Assembly (NCBI RefSeq): GCF_017355955.1
Contig: NZ_JAFFID010000002.1
Location: 930,001-994,000, forward strand
Reading direction: 5' to 3'
Source of the DNA: Sabulibacter ruber
GTDB lineage: Bacteria > Bacteroidota > Bacteroidia > Cytophagales > Hymenobacteraceae
DNA: 64,000 bases
Shown here: positions 36,455 through 43,751 of the stretch, piece by piece
Numbering within the stretch: the first letter of the stretch is position 1
Layout: every line of letters starts with the position of its first letter
Translations under genes and position numbers: made by a program
The notes under the pieces: generated by a model
What the model was told of the DNA's origin: nothing
Seen by the model: the letters and a program-made list of their open reading frames with translations, nothing else
The model's database searches: none

Positions 36455-36712
36455 ATGATAACCGCAAATACACCCTCTATCGCACGTACGGTAGTTAGAA
36501 TTATTAGCAAGACCAAGGAGATTAAGCCGTCACGTCTCCGGGTTACTTCCAACCTGAGCAAGGAGTTTGGGTTTGATACTGTGGATGTCGTGGATATTAT
36601 CCTAGAGTTGGAAAAGAACTTCAAGATTGTTATCCCAGACGAGGTGCCGCTGAATACAGTTGGAGATTTTGTGGATTATGTCTCAACGCATACCATGCGA
36701 CAAGCTAGCTAA
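36455..36712 (+). CDS. Acyl-carrier-protein-like protein lacking the phosphopantetheine serine
   Basis: An 85-residue protein with ACP size and helix pattern: FGFDTVDVVDIILELEKNF, then KIVIPDEVPLNTVGDFVDYV. In ordinary ACPs the cofactor is attached to Ser in a DSL motif; here the corresponding residues are D41-T42-V43, so the Ser is replaced by Thr. It might be a non-acylated structural ACP paralogue, or Thr could carry the arm, which would be unusual. It lies 33 bases after the RND permease gene, so it may be co-transcribed, and is followed by a good terminator. Confidence 0.8.
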   Translation: MITANTPSIARTVVRIISKTKEIKPSRLRVTSNLSKEFGFDTVDVVDIILELEKNFKIVIPDEVPLNTVGDFVDYVSTHTMRQAS

Positions 36713-36744
36713 ACCTTTTATTACATTGCTCATTTTTACACTTG

Positions 36745-36777
36745 AAAGGCAGAGGGATGATCCTTCTGCCTTTTTTT
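36745..36777 (+). terminator. Rho-independent terminator of the efflux/ACP operon
   Basis: Arms AAAGGCAGAGGGA and TCCTTCTGCCTTT pair with one G-U, with a three-base loop and a run of seven T. It lies 33 bases past the ACP-like stop. Confidence 0.85.
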
Positions 36778-36784
36778 GATGCTC

Positions 36785-36820
36785 GTTTCATGGCTGATTT
36801 CGGGGAATTTGCTTCGAAAC
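36785..36820. repeat. 36-bp dispersed palindrome, copy 10
   Basis: Starts GTTTCATGGCTGATTTC and ends GCTTCGAAAC. It is degenerate in its right arm. Confidence 0.45.
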
Positions 36821-36913
36821 GTATTCATGGTTCAAGTCTGTGACTTGGACTTAAAATGACCTGAAGTTTGCAAATCAGTGAGGCGCCAGCCTCAAATTCA
36901 CTCTTGCCCTTCT

Positions 36914-36936
36914 ATGGCGCGGAAGTTACTTCCGTG
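36914..36936. repeat. 23-bp repeat shared with 22187
   Basis: Identical to the first 23 bases of the inverted repeat at 22187, including the palindrome CGGAAGTTACTTCCG. Here it is a single, not inverted, copy. Confidence 0.8.
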
Positions 36937-36980
36937 CCTTTCTTTTAAATTGCTGCTTCTTAATTGCTGCTTCGCCAACC

Positions 36981-37004
36981 GTTGTTGGTGTTCTCACCAA
37001 CAAC
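36981..37004. repeat. 10-bp hairpin
   Basis: Arms GTTGTTGGTG and CACCAACAAC around TTCT form a perfect stem. No gene abuts it and T-tracts are absent. Confidence 0.55.
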
Positions 37005-37243
37005 CCAATCTGCTCCTCAAACCGCTACTTCCTATTCCCTGACTCAGAACTCTTGACTCATGACTCGCTCTGCGGGCGTTTGTCACTTTTCTCCTTGATG
37101 AGAAAAGTAACCAAAAGAATCAAGAAGCCTCAAACTCGCTGACGCTCAAACAGTGAGGCTTCATTTCAGTACCACCCGGCACCGTCTTCTGCTTCATAGG
37201 GAGCATGGGCCGTTGCCATATGTTGCGCCACTGCTTGTCCCAG

Positions 37244-37280
37244 AGCCCCTGTTGGGTTACGCATGCGCCCAACAGGGGCT
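37244..37280. repeat. 13-bp GC-rich hairpin
   Basis: Arms AGCCCCTGTTGGG and CCCAACAGGGGCT form a perfect stem with an 11-base loop containing GCATGC. The pairing continues imperfectly outward. Confidence 0.6.
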
Positions 37281-37372
37281 TGGGGCAAGTAGCTTTTTAC
37301 TGTTAGTGCAGCTGCAGTACCTTCATCGTCCTGCGGACGGAATTGGCAGATGTATGAATGGGACCAGATGCA

Positions 37373-37408
37373 GTTTTAGAGCCGCTTTCTTGAAAACAGG
37401 TCAGAAAT
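37373..37408. repeat. 36-bp dispersed palindrome, copy 11
   Basis: GTTTTAGAGCCG to CAGGTCAGAAAT with a TTTCTTGAAAA centre, 54 bases beyond the stop of the YgjP-like gene. Confidence 0.55.
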
Positions 37409-37461
37409 TCTTTTCCTTAGACTCAGAACTCAAGACTCAGAACTCCACTATCAGAACTCCC

Positions 37462-38214
37462 CTAAAACACCTGCAAACGGTAGGCTTTTAGTTGTTTGTC
37501 CAAGCCTTTGGCATCGCCGCTGATTTGGTCTAGGAGGGCCCAGAAACGGGGGCCGTGGTTCTTTTCTACGGTGTGGGCTAACTCGTGCAGGATCACGTAA
37601 TCGCAGAGGTGCTCCGGGAGGCGCATCAGGTGCAGGTTCAGGTTGATGTTGTTGGTGTGGGAACAACTTCCCCAGCGGGTTTTGGCGTTCTTGATGGTAA
37701 CCTGCTCGTAGGAAAACCCAAACTTCCGGGCGAAATACGCTACCCGCTGCGGAAGGTATTGCTTGGCTTCCAGACGAAGGGTGTATTCCACTGATTTCCG
37801 GATGTAGTCTTGGATGTCTGCGTGCTCCGGATTAATCTGTTCTGGGTACCACACATACAGCACTCCGTCTTTCAGCCTGCTTTTGCAGTGCGGCAGCGGA
37901 TGAGGAAGCAGAAGCAATTGGTGAAAACGGGTACGGAACTCAGTATCCGGAGAGAAAAGGGTCTTCTTTTGTTGTTCCTGATGCTGGGAATCCAGGTGTT
38001 TCCTAATCCAGGAAGCTTTCTCTTGCACAAAGGCTTCGGCCTGGGCTAATGAGGCTCGCTTAGGTAACGTCACCCGCACTCCCTGCCCTGGTCTGATGCT
38101 GATTCTAACGTATTTGGCGGTGGCGCTAGGCACAAACCGTACCACCCCGATGTTGTCAATCTCTTTCTCCAGTACTTCCTTCTTCAGGGCTGAGGCGCTT
38201 TTCTTACTCTCCAT
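37462..38214 (-). CDS. YgjP/DUF45 family metal-dependent hydrolase
   Basis: A 250-residue protein. The C-terminal half has the zincin motif HELAHTVEKNH with the preceding TRWGSCSHTNNINLNLHLM and LCDYVILHELAH, which define the YgjP-like (DUF45) metallopeptidase family. The N-terminal half contains the VRVTLPKRASLAQAEAFVQE region. E. coli YgjP has been linked to UTP pyrophosphatase activity, but a peptidase-like role remains possible. The gene stands alone, with a -7 element 9 bases upstream of its ATG. Confidence 0.9.
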   Translation of the reverse strand: MESKKSASALKKEVLEKEIDNIGVVRFVPSATAKYVRISIRPGQGVRVTLPKRASLAQAEAFVQEKASWIRKHLDSQHQEQQKKTLFSPDTEFRTRFHQLLLLPHPLPHCKSRLKDGVLYVWYPEQINPEHADIQDYIRKSVEYTLRLEAKQYLPQRVAYFARKFGFSYEQVTIKNAKTRWGSCSHTNNINLNLHLMRLPEHLCDYVILHELAHTVEKNHGPRFWALLDQISGDAKGLDKQLKAYRLQVF

Positions 38215-38222
38215 ATCTCGTA

Positions 38223-38230
38223 CAAAGATA
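38223..38230 (-). promoter_or_regulatory. Probable -7 promoter element of YgjP-like gene
   Basis: The minus strand reads TATCTTTG, matching TAnnTTTG, nine bases before the start codon. The -33 part is not clear. Confidence 0.45.
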
Positions 38231-38281
38231 GGGTTGCCGCGTTAAAATTCTGGCTAGTACAGAAGAACAAAGGGCATAAAA

Positions 38282-38305
38282 AAAGCGCCTCCGCAGAGAC
38301 GCTTT
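38282..38305 (-). terminator. Terminator downstream of the DUF1232 gene
   Basis: Arms AAAGCGCCTC and GAGACGCTTT pair with one mismatch around CGCA. On the minus strand it is followed by TTTTTTT. It lies 100 bases past the stop of the DUF1232 gene. Confidence 0.75.
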
Positions 38306-38404
38306 TAAAATTACCTAATAGTTAAAGAGGTTGGTTGAGAAGCACCTGATCAGGCAAAAAACAATTCACTCAATCTCTCATTCACTCATTCTCTCAATCA
38401 ATCT

Positions 38405-39283
38405 TTAGCGCACGTTCCCGCCATGGTCCGTGTCGTAGCTGTTGCTGCTGGGCACGCGGGTGCTGTCTGTGGTGGAGGCGCGTACGTTGGGCTCCCCATA
38501 GCCGGTAGGCACGCCGTGATCGGTGGGGCGGGCATCCAGGCTAGAGGTCGGGTCTATTTCCTGCTCAGGGGTACCTTCCACGCTGCGTAAACTGGTAACC
38601 GGGGCGCTGTTCTGGTTTGGAATGATGCCGCCGGTAGATCCCTGGGAGCCGGTAGAGTCATTGCCCATCTGCATGTTGCCGCTTCCGTAAGTAGGGTTTT
38701 GCGGCTGCGCCGAAGAACCGATGCCACTGTTAGACGGAGCTGTCTCACGGCCGGTGCCATATTGGCCGGCGGGTTCGTTCTCGTACTTTGGAGTGTGGGC
38801 CGAGGTGTCCACGCTCATGGCAGTGGCCAAGTCGGCGCTTGGGTCAGCGGCGGTGGTTCTTACGGGTTGTGCAGCTTCCCAGGCATGGAACTTGTCAATC
38901 TCAGATTTGATGGTGGTCATAAACCAGGCCAGCAAACTAGCATCATCCAACAAGCCTATGATAGGCAACCAGTCCGGAATCAGGTCAATAGGAGACAAGA
39001 AGTAGATCAGCACAGCCACTCCCATTACAATCGTATTGTTAGGAATGCCCTTGTAGTCGCCGGAAATGGCAGCTTTGATCATGCGCAATAAGATAGAAAA
39101 GTTCTCAAAGACCTCGCCCGCAATGGTGCCCAGGTCCTTTTTCTCGGTGGCTTTTCTGAAGGCATCGTTCAGGAGCTGCTTGATGCGCAAAGGCTGTTTC
39201 AGGTATTCTTCGGCGCTTTTCAGGAAGCGTTTAAAAACCGATGACTCGTGTACGTTCTTGGTATTATTGGTTTGGTTTTCCAT
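38405..39283 (-). CDS. YkvA family DUF1232 domain protein with long disordered tail
   Basis: A 292-residue protein. Residues about 15-145 contain the DUF1232 region with one or two hydrophobic segments and the signature AVLIYFLSPIDLIPDWLPII then GLLDDASLL. The C-terminal 150 residues are low-complexity, rich in Gly, Ser, Thr, Asn and Pro, and likely disordered. DUF1232 is a small helical domain of unknown function in membrane-associated proteins. The tail is much longer than the family usual. Confidence 0.82.
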   Translation of the reverse strand: MENQTNNTKNVHESSVFKRFLKSAEEYLKQPLRIKQLLNDAFRKATEKKDLGTIAGEVFENFSILLRMIKAAISGDYKGIPNNTIVMGVAVLIYFLSPIDLIPDWLPIIGLLDDASLLAWFMTTIKSEIDKFHAWEAAQPVRTTAADPSADLATAMSVDTSAHTPKYENEPAGQYGTGRETAPSNSGIGSSAQPQNPTYGSGNMQMGNDSTGSQGSTGGIIPNQNSAPVTSLRSVEGTPEQEIDPTSSLDARPTDHGVPTGYGEPNVRASTTDSTRVPSSNSYDTDHGGNVR

Positions 39284-39476
39284 ATAAGCAGTTGTGTTAA
39301 AGGAACGGGTATATAGTCCAGATTATATATAAACCGGAGGCGAAGTAACGAAAAAATGAATAGGGAAACAGATTTTGATCGCTAACTTTTAAAACGCCCA
39401 GGCTGCTCTGGCTGGTATAGATTTCTATACTTGTTTTGGCTCTAAATAGTTAAAAGGCCTTCCCTTAATTTCTGTC

Positions 39477-39512
39477 GTTTTAAGGATTGTTTCAGAAAAA
39501 CAGGGGCAAAAC
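39477..39512. repeat. 36-bp dispersed palindrome, copy 12
   Basis: GTTTTAAGGATTG to CAGGGGCAAAAC, with TTTCAGAAAA in the centre. It sits next to the bidirectional terminator at 39528. Confidence 0.5.
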
Positions 39513-39527
39513 AGGGAACATAAAAAA

Positions 39528-39557
39528 AGCGCCTGCTCATGAAGATGAGCAGGCGCT
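39528..39557. terminator. Bidirectional-type Rho-independent terminator
   Basis: Perfect 13-bp arms AGCGCCTGCTCAT and ATGAGCAGGCGCT around GAAG, with seven A before and seven T after. It serves the minus-strand cell-wall hydrolase gene ending at 39585. Confidence 0.9.
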
Positions 39558-39584
39558 TTTTTTATGCTGAGCAGGGGAGAGTAA

Positions 39585-40229
39585 TTAGATCACGCGCCCG
39601 GCAGCGTAGAAATGTTTCTTGTAGTAAGGAGACATGAGAGAGTTGATCATGACCCCACCGTTAGAGGCGGCATGGATGAATTTGCCGTTTTTAAGATAGA
39701 TGCCTACGTGGTAGATGGGTTGCCCGGGGCCACGGCGGAAGAAAACCAGGTCCCCGGTTTCCATCTCGGTTTTAGGAACTCTGTCCACTTCATGGAACAT
39801 GGAGCGGGAGCTGTGGGTGAGCGTGATGCCGTACACCTGTTTGTAGACTTTGCTCACGAAGCCTGAGCAGTCTGTGCCGCGCTGGGTGTTTCCGCCGGAA
39901 CGGTACGGGGTGCCGATCCAGTCAGATACAGTTTCCAGCAGGTCTTTGTCTTCGGTGTAGTCAAGCTTAAGCCCCAGAGACTGCGAGTAGTAGTTGTAAA
40001 AGAGGGAATCTTTGTAGTTGAGGCTTTTGGTTTTGGCGGCCTCGGCCAGAGGGTCTGAGTAGTTGAAACGGTTGTGTTCCAAGGCCCATTCCTGCATTTG
40101 TTCAGCAGGGGTGACCATCTGGGCTTCTTCAGAAATGTTGTTGGTGGCTGAAGAAGGCTGTACTTCATAAAAGAAGGACAGAAATGCAGAGCCTAAGGCT
40201 AGTGCAGACAGAATGTAACTTTTCATCAT
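39585..40229 (-). CDS. NlpC/P60 family C40 cysteine peptidase (cell-wall hydrolase)
   Basis: A 214-residue secreted protein with an N-terminal signal (residues 1-28). The catalytic domain fills the C-terminal 120 residues: the nucleophile Cys121 in GTDCSGFVSKVY, His174 in YHVGIY and a further His186 in FIHAAS. Enzymes of this family cut peptide stems of peptidoglycan, commonly gamma-D-Glu to diaminopimelate bonds. No substrate-binding SH3 domain is present. The start is either of two adjacent ATG codons. Confidence 0.92.
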   Translation of the reverse strand: MMKSYILSALALGSAFLSFFYEVQPSSATNNISEEAQMVTPAEQMQEWALEHNRFNYSDPLAEAAKTKSLNYKDSLFYNYYSQSLGLKLDYTEDKDLLETVSDWIGTPYRSGGNTQRGTDCSGFVSKVYKQVYGITLTHSSRSMFHEVDRVPKTEMETGDLVFFRRGPGQPIYHVGIYLKNGKFIHAASNGGVMINSLMSPYYKKHFYAAGRVI

Positions 40230-40514
40230 CTGTTTTAATGGTGAAACATCAAGTGGTACCGGCTGCAGCAGAGACCACTTGCGGCCCTTCCAACTGTAAG
40301 CGCCAAAGACGCCGGAAAACAGGAAGAAAGCCCTTTTACAAGAGGTACATTGTTATCCAACATACTCTCATTATTTCAAAGGTAAATATGAAACCTTTTA
40401 AAACCAAACTCGTATAAGCGCGGTTTTATTGCCTTAAAATTGTAAAGAAGAGAAAAGAAGTCAAGAATGTAGCCTGATTGGCCTGAATGCCGTATAATTT
40501 GGCAAAATAAAAAG

Positions 40515-40868
40515 ATGAGGTCCCTGGAAAATAATTTGAAAATTATTGAGAACTCACCTCTGGCCCGCATTGCCCGCTGGAAGCTGAAGAGTACCAACGT
40601 GGCCATGGTGCTGGGCAAAACTATACACCTTAGCGGAGTTTCCAAAGAAAATTTTTTGCGGGACAGTGCCTGGGTGGCTCATGAGTTGTGCCATGTGCGT
40701 CAGTTCCAGGAGCATGGCTACCTTAGATTTTTATGGCTGTACCTGCTGGAGTCTATAAAGGTAGGCTACTACAATAATAAGTATGAAGTGGAGGCGCGCA
40801 TGGCCGGAGTGAAAGAAAGCCTGCTGGCGAAGCAAAATCAGGCCTCGCCGCCCTCTTCTACGGTATAA
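40515..40868 (+). CDS. Small putative zinc metalloprotein (DUF4157-like)
   Basis: A 117-residue protein with the motif HELCH around residue 57, flanked by WVAHELCHVRQFQEHGYLRF. This has the HExxH zinc-binding form in a helix, with EVEARM later as a possible third ligand region. It looks like a short DUF4157-type zincin domain. No signal peptide is visible. Convergent with the redoxin gene, with a perfect hairpin between them. Function unknown. Confidence 0.7.
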   Translation: MRSLENNLKIIENSPLARIARWKLKSTNVAMVLGKTIHLSGVSKENFLRDSAWVAHELCHVRQFQEHGYLRFLWLYLLESIKVGYYNNKYEVEARMAGVKESLLAKQNQASPPSSTV

Positions 40869-40900
40869 ATACTTATGGTAGAGGCCCAATAAAAAGAAGA

Positions 40901-40948
40901 TCCGGTGTTTCGGGCTTGTTTAAGAGAAAACAAGCCCGAAACACCGGA
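40901..40948. terminator. 21-bp perfect hairpin between convergent genes, built on palindrome copy 13
   Basis: Arms 40901-40921 and 40928-40948 pair without mismatch around AAGAGA. The inner 36 bases (40907-40942) have the family ends GTTTC and GAAAC and share the 16-base core TGTTTCGGGCTTGTTT with the hairpin at 61201. It lies 32 bases past one stop and 28 past the other. Confidence 0.85.
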
Positions 40949-40976
40949 CCTTCTTAGTTATTAAAATATTTTCTTT

Positions 40977-41606
40977 TTAGCTGTTGTTACGCCATTTGAT
41001 GGTGCAGCCAATGGCTTTGGTGCTGGCTTGCTGCACAGCTTTACCAGAAAGCAGATTATCAATAGCCGCTTCTACGTAGCGTTTCTGTACTTTGGCAGGA
41101 TCTCCGGAGTTGTCATCAATGGCTCCAATATAGGACACTTTCAAGTCTTGGCCCGATTTGGTCAGGACATAGACGTGGGGGGTGCGGGTAGCGCCGTAGC
41201 GTTTGGCTACTTCCTGGGTTTCGTCATGCAGGTACACAAACGGAAACTTCTTGTCTTTGGCCCGCTTCTGCATATCGGCATAAGAATCATCCGGCGAGGC
41301 GGTTACATCGTTGGGGTTGATGGCAATGACCGGATATCCCTTAGAGGCGTATTTCTGGTGTAGTTGAATGAGGCGGTCTTCATACAGTTTGGCGTACGGG
41401 CAGGTGTTGCAGGTAAACGTCACAATAAATCCTTTGGCGTCTTTCTGGTCGCGTAAACTCACCATCTGGCCGTTCACGTTTTTCAGTCTAATGTCAGAGG
41501 CAGTGTCGCCAACCTGATAGCCGGTCTCGGCAAGTCTGTATGCTGTGGACGAAAACAACGCCAGCATGCTCAGAAGCAGAACGAAGAGGGGGTAGGGTTT
41601 TTTCAT
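40977..41606 (-). CDS. Thioredoxin-fold redoxin family protein
   Basis: A 209-residue exported protein (signal residues 1-25). The AhpC/TSA-type thioredoxin fold carries the redox motif CNTCPYAKLYEDRL at about residue 71, with the preceding GFIVTFTCNTCP. The pattern is typical of Bacteroidota redoxins with CxxC and of some haem-lyase-associated proteins. It probably acts as a periplasmic thiol oxidoreductase. It lies four bases downstream of the TlpA-like gene and is likely co-transcribed. Confidence 0.88.
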   Translation of the reverse strand: MKKPYPLFVLLLSMLALFSSTAYRLAETGYQVGDTASDIRLKNVNGQMVSLRDQKDAKGFIVTFTCNTCPYAKLYEDRLIQLHQKYASKGYPVIAINPNDVTASPDDSYADMQKRAKDKKFPFVYLHDETQEVAKRYGATRTPHVYVLTKSGQDLKVSYIGAIDDNSGDPAKVQKRYVEAAIDNLLSGKAVQQASTKAIGCTIKWRNNS

Positions 41607-41610
41607 ACGG

Positions 41611-42141
41611 TTAGGGGTTTTGTGAGAATTTGGAAGTAAGGTACTCTTGCAGTTGCGCCAGCGTAATGGGCTTCTCCAGGAAAAGCCGTTGCTTGCGCGA
41701 ATTGTTCACAAAAAGAGTGGCCGGAATAGCGCCGCTCCACGAGGGGTCTACCGTATCAATCCAGGCATTTTGGTCTGGCTCGTCCAGCAGAAAGACGGTG
41801 CTCTTCAACTTGTGCCGGGAAACAAACGGTATCACTTTTTTCTCAAAGTCCTTCGCAAAATCCATGCTCACCAACACCACCTGCACCGGTTTGCTCTGGT
41901 ATTGTTGCTGAATGGCTTCAAAGTTGGGTAACTCCTCAATGCAAGGCTTGCACCAGGTTGCCCAGAAGTTGATAATGTAAGTGGTATCTGAAGAGGAGTT
42001 CAGGTATTTCTGCAGGTGCGGCAGTTTCTCCATGGTTACCTTATTGGTTTGGGCCATGGCATTGCCCGCCCACAGGAAACCAAGGAGTAAAACGATGGTA
42101 CAAAAGATTCTACGGAAGAACATAAATGCATTGTATTTCAT
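41611..42141 (-). CDS. TlpA family disulfide reductase
   Basis: A 176-residue secreted thioredoxin-like protein with signal segment FCTIVLLLGFLWAGNAMA and the redox motif WCKPC in NFWATWCKPCIEELPNFEAI. TlpA-type proteins reduce periplasmic cysteines, for example in cytochrome c maturation. The start may be the ATG at 42141 or 42123. It heads a two-gene operon with the redoxin. Confidence 0.9.
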   Translation of the reverse strand: MKYNAFMFFRRIFCTIVLLLGFLWAGNAMAQTNKVTMEKLPHLQKYLNSSSDTTYIINFWATWCKPCIEELPNFEAIQQQYQSKPVQVVLVSMDFAKDFEKKVIPFVSRHKLKSTVFLLDEPDQNAWIDTVDPSWSGAIPATLFVNNSRKQRLFLEKPITLAQLQEYLTSKFSQNP

Positions 42142-42213
42142 GTCAATGTAACGATTCTTTTAGTACAGAAGTACACTCCTATACGATTTTAACAGTAAGA
42201 TAAACGTACTGCC

Positions 42214-42771
42214 ATGTCACAAAAACTTGCCGGCAAGAAAATTGCCATTTTAGTAGAGAACGGGTTTGAACAGATAGAACTGGAAAAGCCGAAAGCCGCC
42301 CTGGAAGAAGCCGGTGCTGAGGCCCATATCATCTCCCCACAGTCTGGTACCGTGAAAGGCTGGGACATGACCGATTGGGGGAAAGAGTTTAACGTAGACG
42401 TAGACCTGAAGCAAGCCACGGCCGCTGACTATGATGCGCTCTTGCTGCCCGGCGGAGTCATGAACCCAGACTACCTGCGTGTGAACCCCCAGGCGGTTGC
42501 GTTTGTGCGGGCTTTCAGCGATAACGGCAAACCCATTGCGGCCATCTGCCACGGCCCCTGGACCTTGATTGAGGCCCAGGCGGTGCAAGGCCGTACAATG
42601 ACTAGTTGGCCATCGCTCAAATCTGACCTCACCAACGCCGGAGCCACCTGGGTAGACGAGGAAGTAGTCACCGATAACGGTTTGGTCACCAGCCGTAAGC
42701 CCGATGATATCCCGGCCTTCAACCAAAAGATGATTGAAGAATTTGCTGAAGGGAAACACAGTTCATTCTAA
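42214..42771 (+). CDS. DJ-1/PfpI family protein
   Basis: A 185-residue protein with the class I glutamine-amidotransferase-like fold. The nucleophile elbow AAICHGPWTLIEA places Cys112-His113, and the N-terminal IAILVENGFEQIELEKP carries the acidic residue used in PfpI sites. Bacterial PfpI members have been linked to protease, chaperone or glyoxalase-type (deglycase) activity; which applies here cannot be seen. A hairpin follows 33 bases after its stop. It is divergent from the TlpA gene. Confidence 0.93.
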   Translation: MSQKLAGKKIAILVENGFEQIELEKPKAALEEAGAEAHIISPQSGTVKGWDMTDWGKEFNVDVDLKQATAADYDALLLPGGVMNPDYLRVNPQAVAFVRAFSDNGKPIAAICHGPWTLIEAQAVQGRTMTSWPSLKSDLTNAGATWVDEEVVTDNGLVTSRKPDDIPAFNQKMIEEFAEGKHSSF

Positions 42772-42803
42772 GCCTTCTGCAGAGAACGCTAATGTAAATG
42801 TAA

Positions 42804-42833
42804 AAGAGCCGGTAGCATCCACTACCGGCTCTT
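42804..42833 (+). terminator. Terminator of the DJ-1/PfpI gene
   Basis: Arms AAGAGCCGGTAG and CTACCGGCTCTT form a perfect 12-bp stem around CATCCA, followed by GCGTTTT, where the next palindrome copy begins. Confidence 0.75.
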
Positions 42834-42835
42834 GC

Positions 42836-42871
42836 GTTTTAGAGCTAATTCCAGGGAAACAGGCTAGAAAT
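42836..42871. repeat. 36-bp dispersed palindrome, copy 14
   Basis: GTTTTAGAGCTAATTCC to CAGGCTAGAAAT. It directly follows the DJ-1/PfpI terminator. Confidence 0.5.
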
Positions 42872-42882
42872 GACAGACAACA

Positions 42883-42916
42883 AAAATGGATGCCTCTTAG
42901 CAGAGACATCCATTTT
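42883..42916 (-). terminator. Hairpin after the outer-membrane protein gene
   Basis: Arms AAAATGGATG and CATCCATTTT form a 10-bp stem. On the minus strand it ends in a TTTT stretch. It lies 24 bases past the stop at 42941. Confidence 0.65.
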
Positions 42917-42940
42917 GCCTAAACCCTTTATTAACGCTTA

Positions 42941-43576
42941 CTAGAAGCCTACGCCTAAATAAACCTGAAAGTTGCCCGTCTTCACATCATTCATGAAACG
43001 CTGGGCATTGGCAGAGTCAAACTTGCCAAGATCGCCAAAGCTGCGGTAGTAACGGCCTCCTAACCGGAAGATGAACACCTTGGCCTCCAAACCGGCCGCC
43101 GCACCGTAGTCAAAGCTGTTGTACCCTTCTTTGTCTATTTCCTTGTCATCCTGCTTGGCAGTAAGCATCACGCCCACCTGCGGGCCGGCATGGATACTGA
43201 TGTTGTCTGTAAGGTTCACCACGCCCAGCACCGGTACGTCAATGTAGTCAAATTGCATGTTACCGTCATCAGACTTCACTTCGCGACGAGAGTACAGGGC
43301 CTCCGGTTGAATGGAGAATACCCGGCCTAAACTGAACTGTGAGTAGAAACCTGCGTGCCAGTTAGTGGCGGTTTTTACGTTTGTGAGAAAGTCTTTGCCA
43401 TCGCCGTACAGCGTGTTGAAAAGCACCCCGCCTTTCACCCCAAAACCGCTGTTGTTGCGGTCCAAGCCGCCGGTTTCTTCGTTATGGTTGATGACTCCCC
43501 GGTTCAAGACGCGCTCCTGGGCCTGGGCGGCACCAAATATGAACGTACATATTAAAAGCAAAGTAAGTTTTTTCAT
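42941..43576 (-). CDS. Outer-membrane beta-barrel protein (PorT-like family)
   Basis: A 211-residue protein with a signal peptide ending near AQAQE. Eight alternating strands are suggested by segments such as GFGVKGGVLFNTLYG, FYSQFSLGRVFSIQPEALYS and NFQVYLGVGF, ending in a terminal Phe. This is the small 8-strand outer-membrane barrel (PorT / OmpA-like barrel) widespread in Bacteroidota. Function is unknown. Confidence 0.85.
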   Translation of the reverse strand: MKKLTLLLICTFIFGAAQAQERVLNRGVINHNEETGGLDRNNSGFGVKGGVLFNTLYGDGKDFLTNVKTATNWHAGFYSQFSLGRVFSIQPEALYSRREVKSDDGNMQFDYIDVPVLGVVNLTDNISIHAGPQVGVMLTAKQDDKEIDKEGYNSFDYGAAAGLEAKVFIFRLGGRYYRSFGDLGKFDSANAQRFMNDVKTGNFQVYLGVGF

Positions 43577-43751
43577 AGTCTATCGTACTTTTGATGTCAG
43601 TTGTTAAACCCTTTGTGTTATTTCGGGTTACCTCTTATACTGCGTCTTGCTTATAATGTTGCACGTCAAAAGCACGGCAAAATAGGTCTTGCTTTTGTCG
43701 TCGAACGCAAGTAGTAAAGTAGGAAAATACCTATACCCTTCGCTCCAGAAT

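Larger units (their letters stand above)
36713..37461. other. Repeat-rich intergenic region
   Basis: About 750 bases with no credible gene; a 112-codon frame at 37153-37491 has no coding character. It holds the ACP terminator, two 36-bp palindrome copies, one copy of the 23-bp unit, two further hairpins, and short direct repeats of the form CAGAACTC and GACTCA. Confidence 0.65.

Noticed and set aside
37153..37491. A 112-codon plus-strand frame in the repeat-rich space
   Set aside because: It runs across a hairpin and a palindrome copy and has low-quality coding composition.
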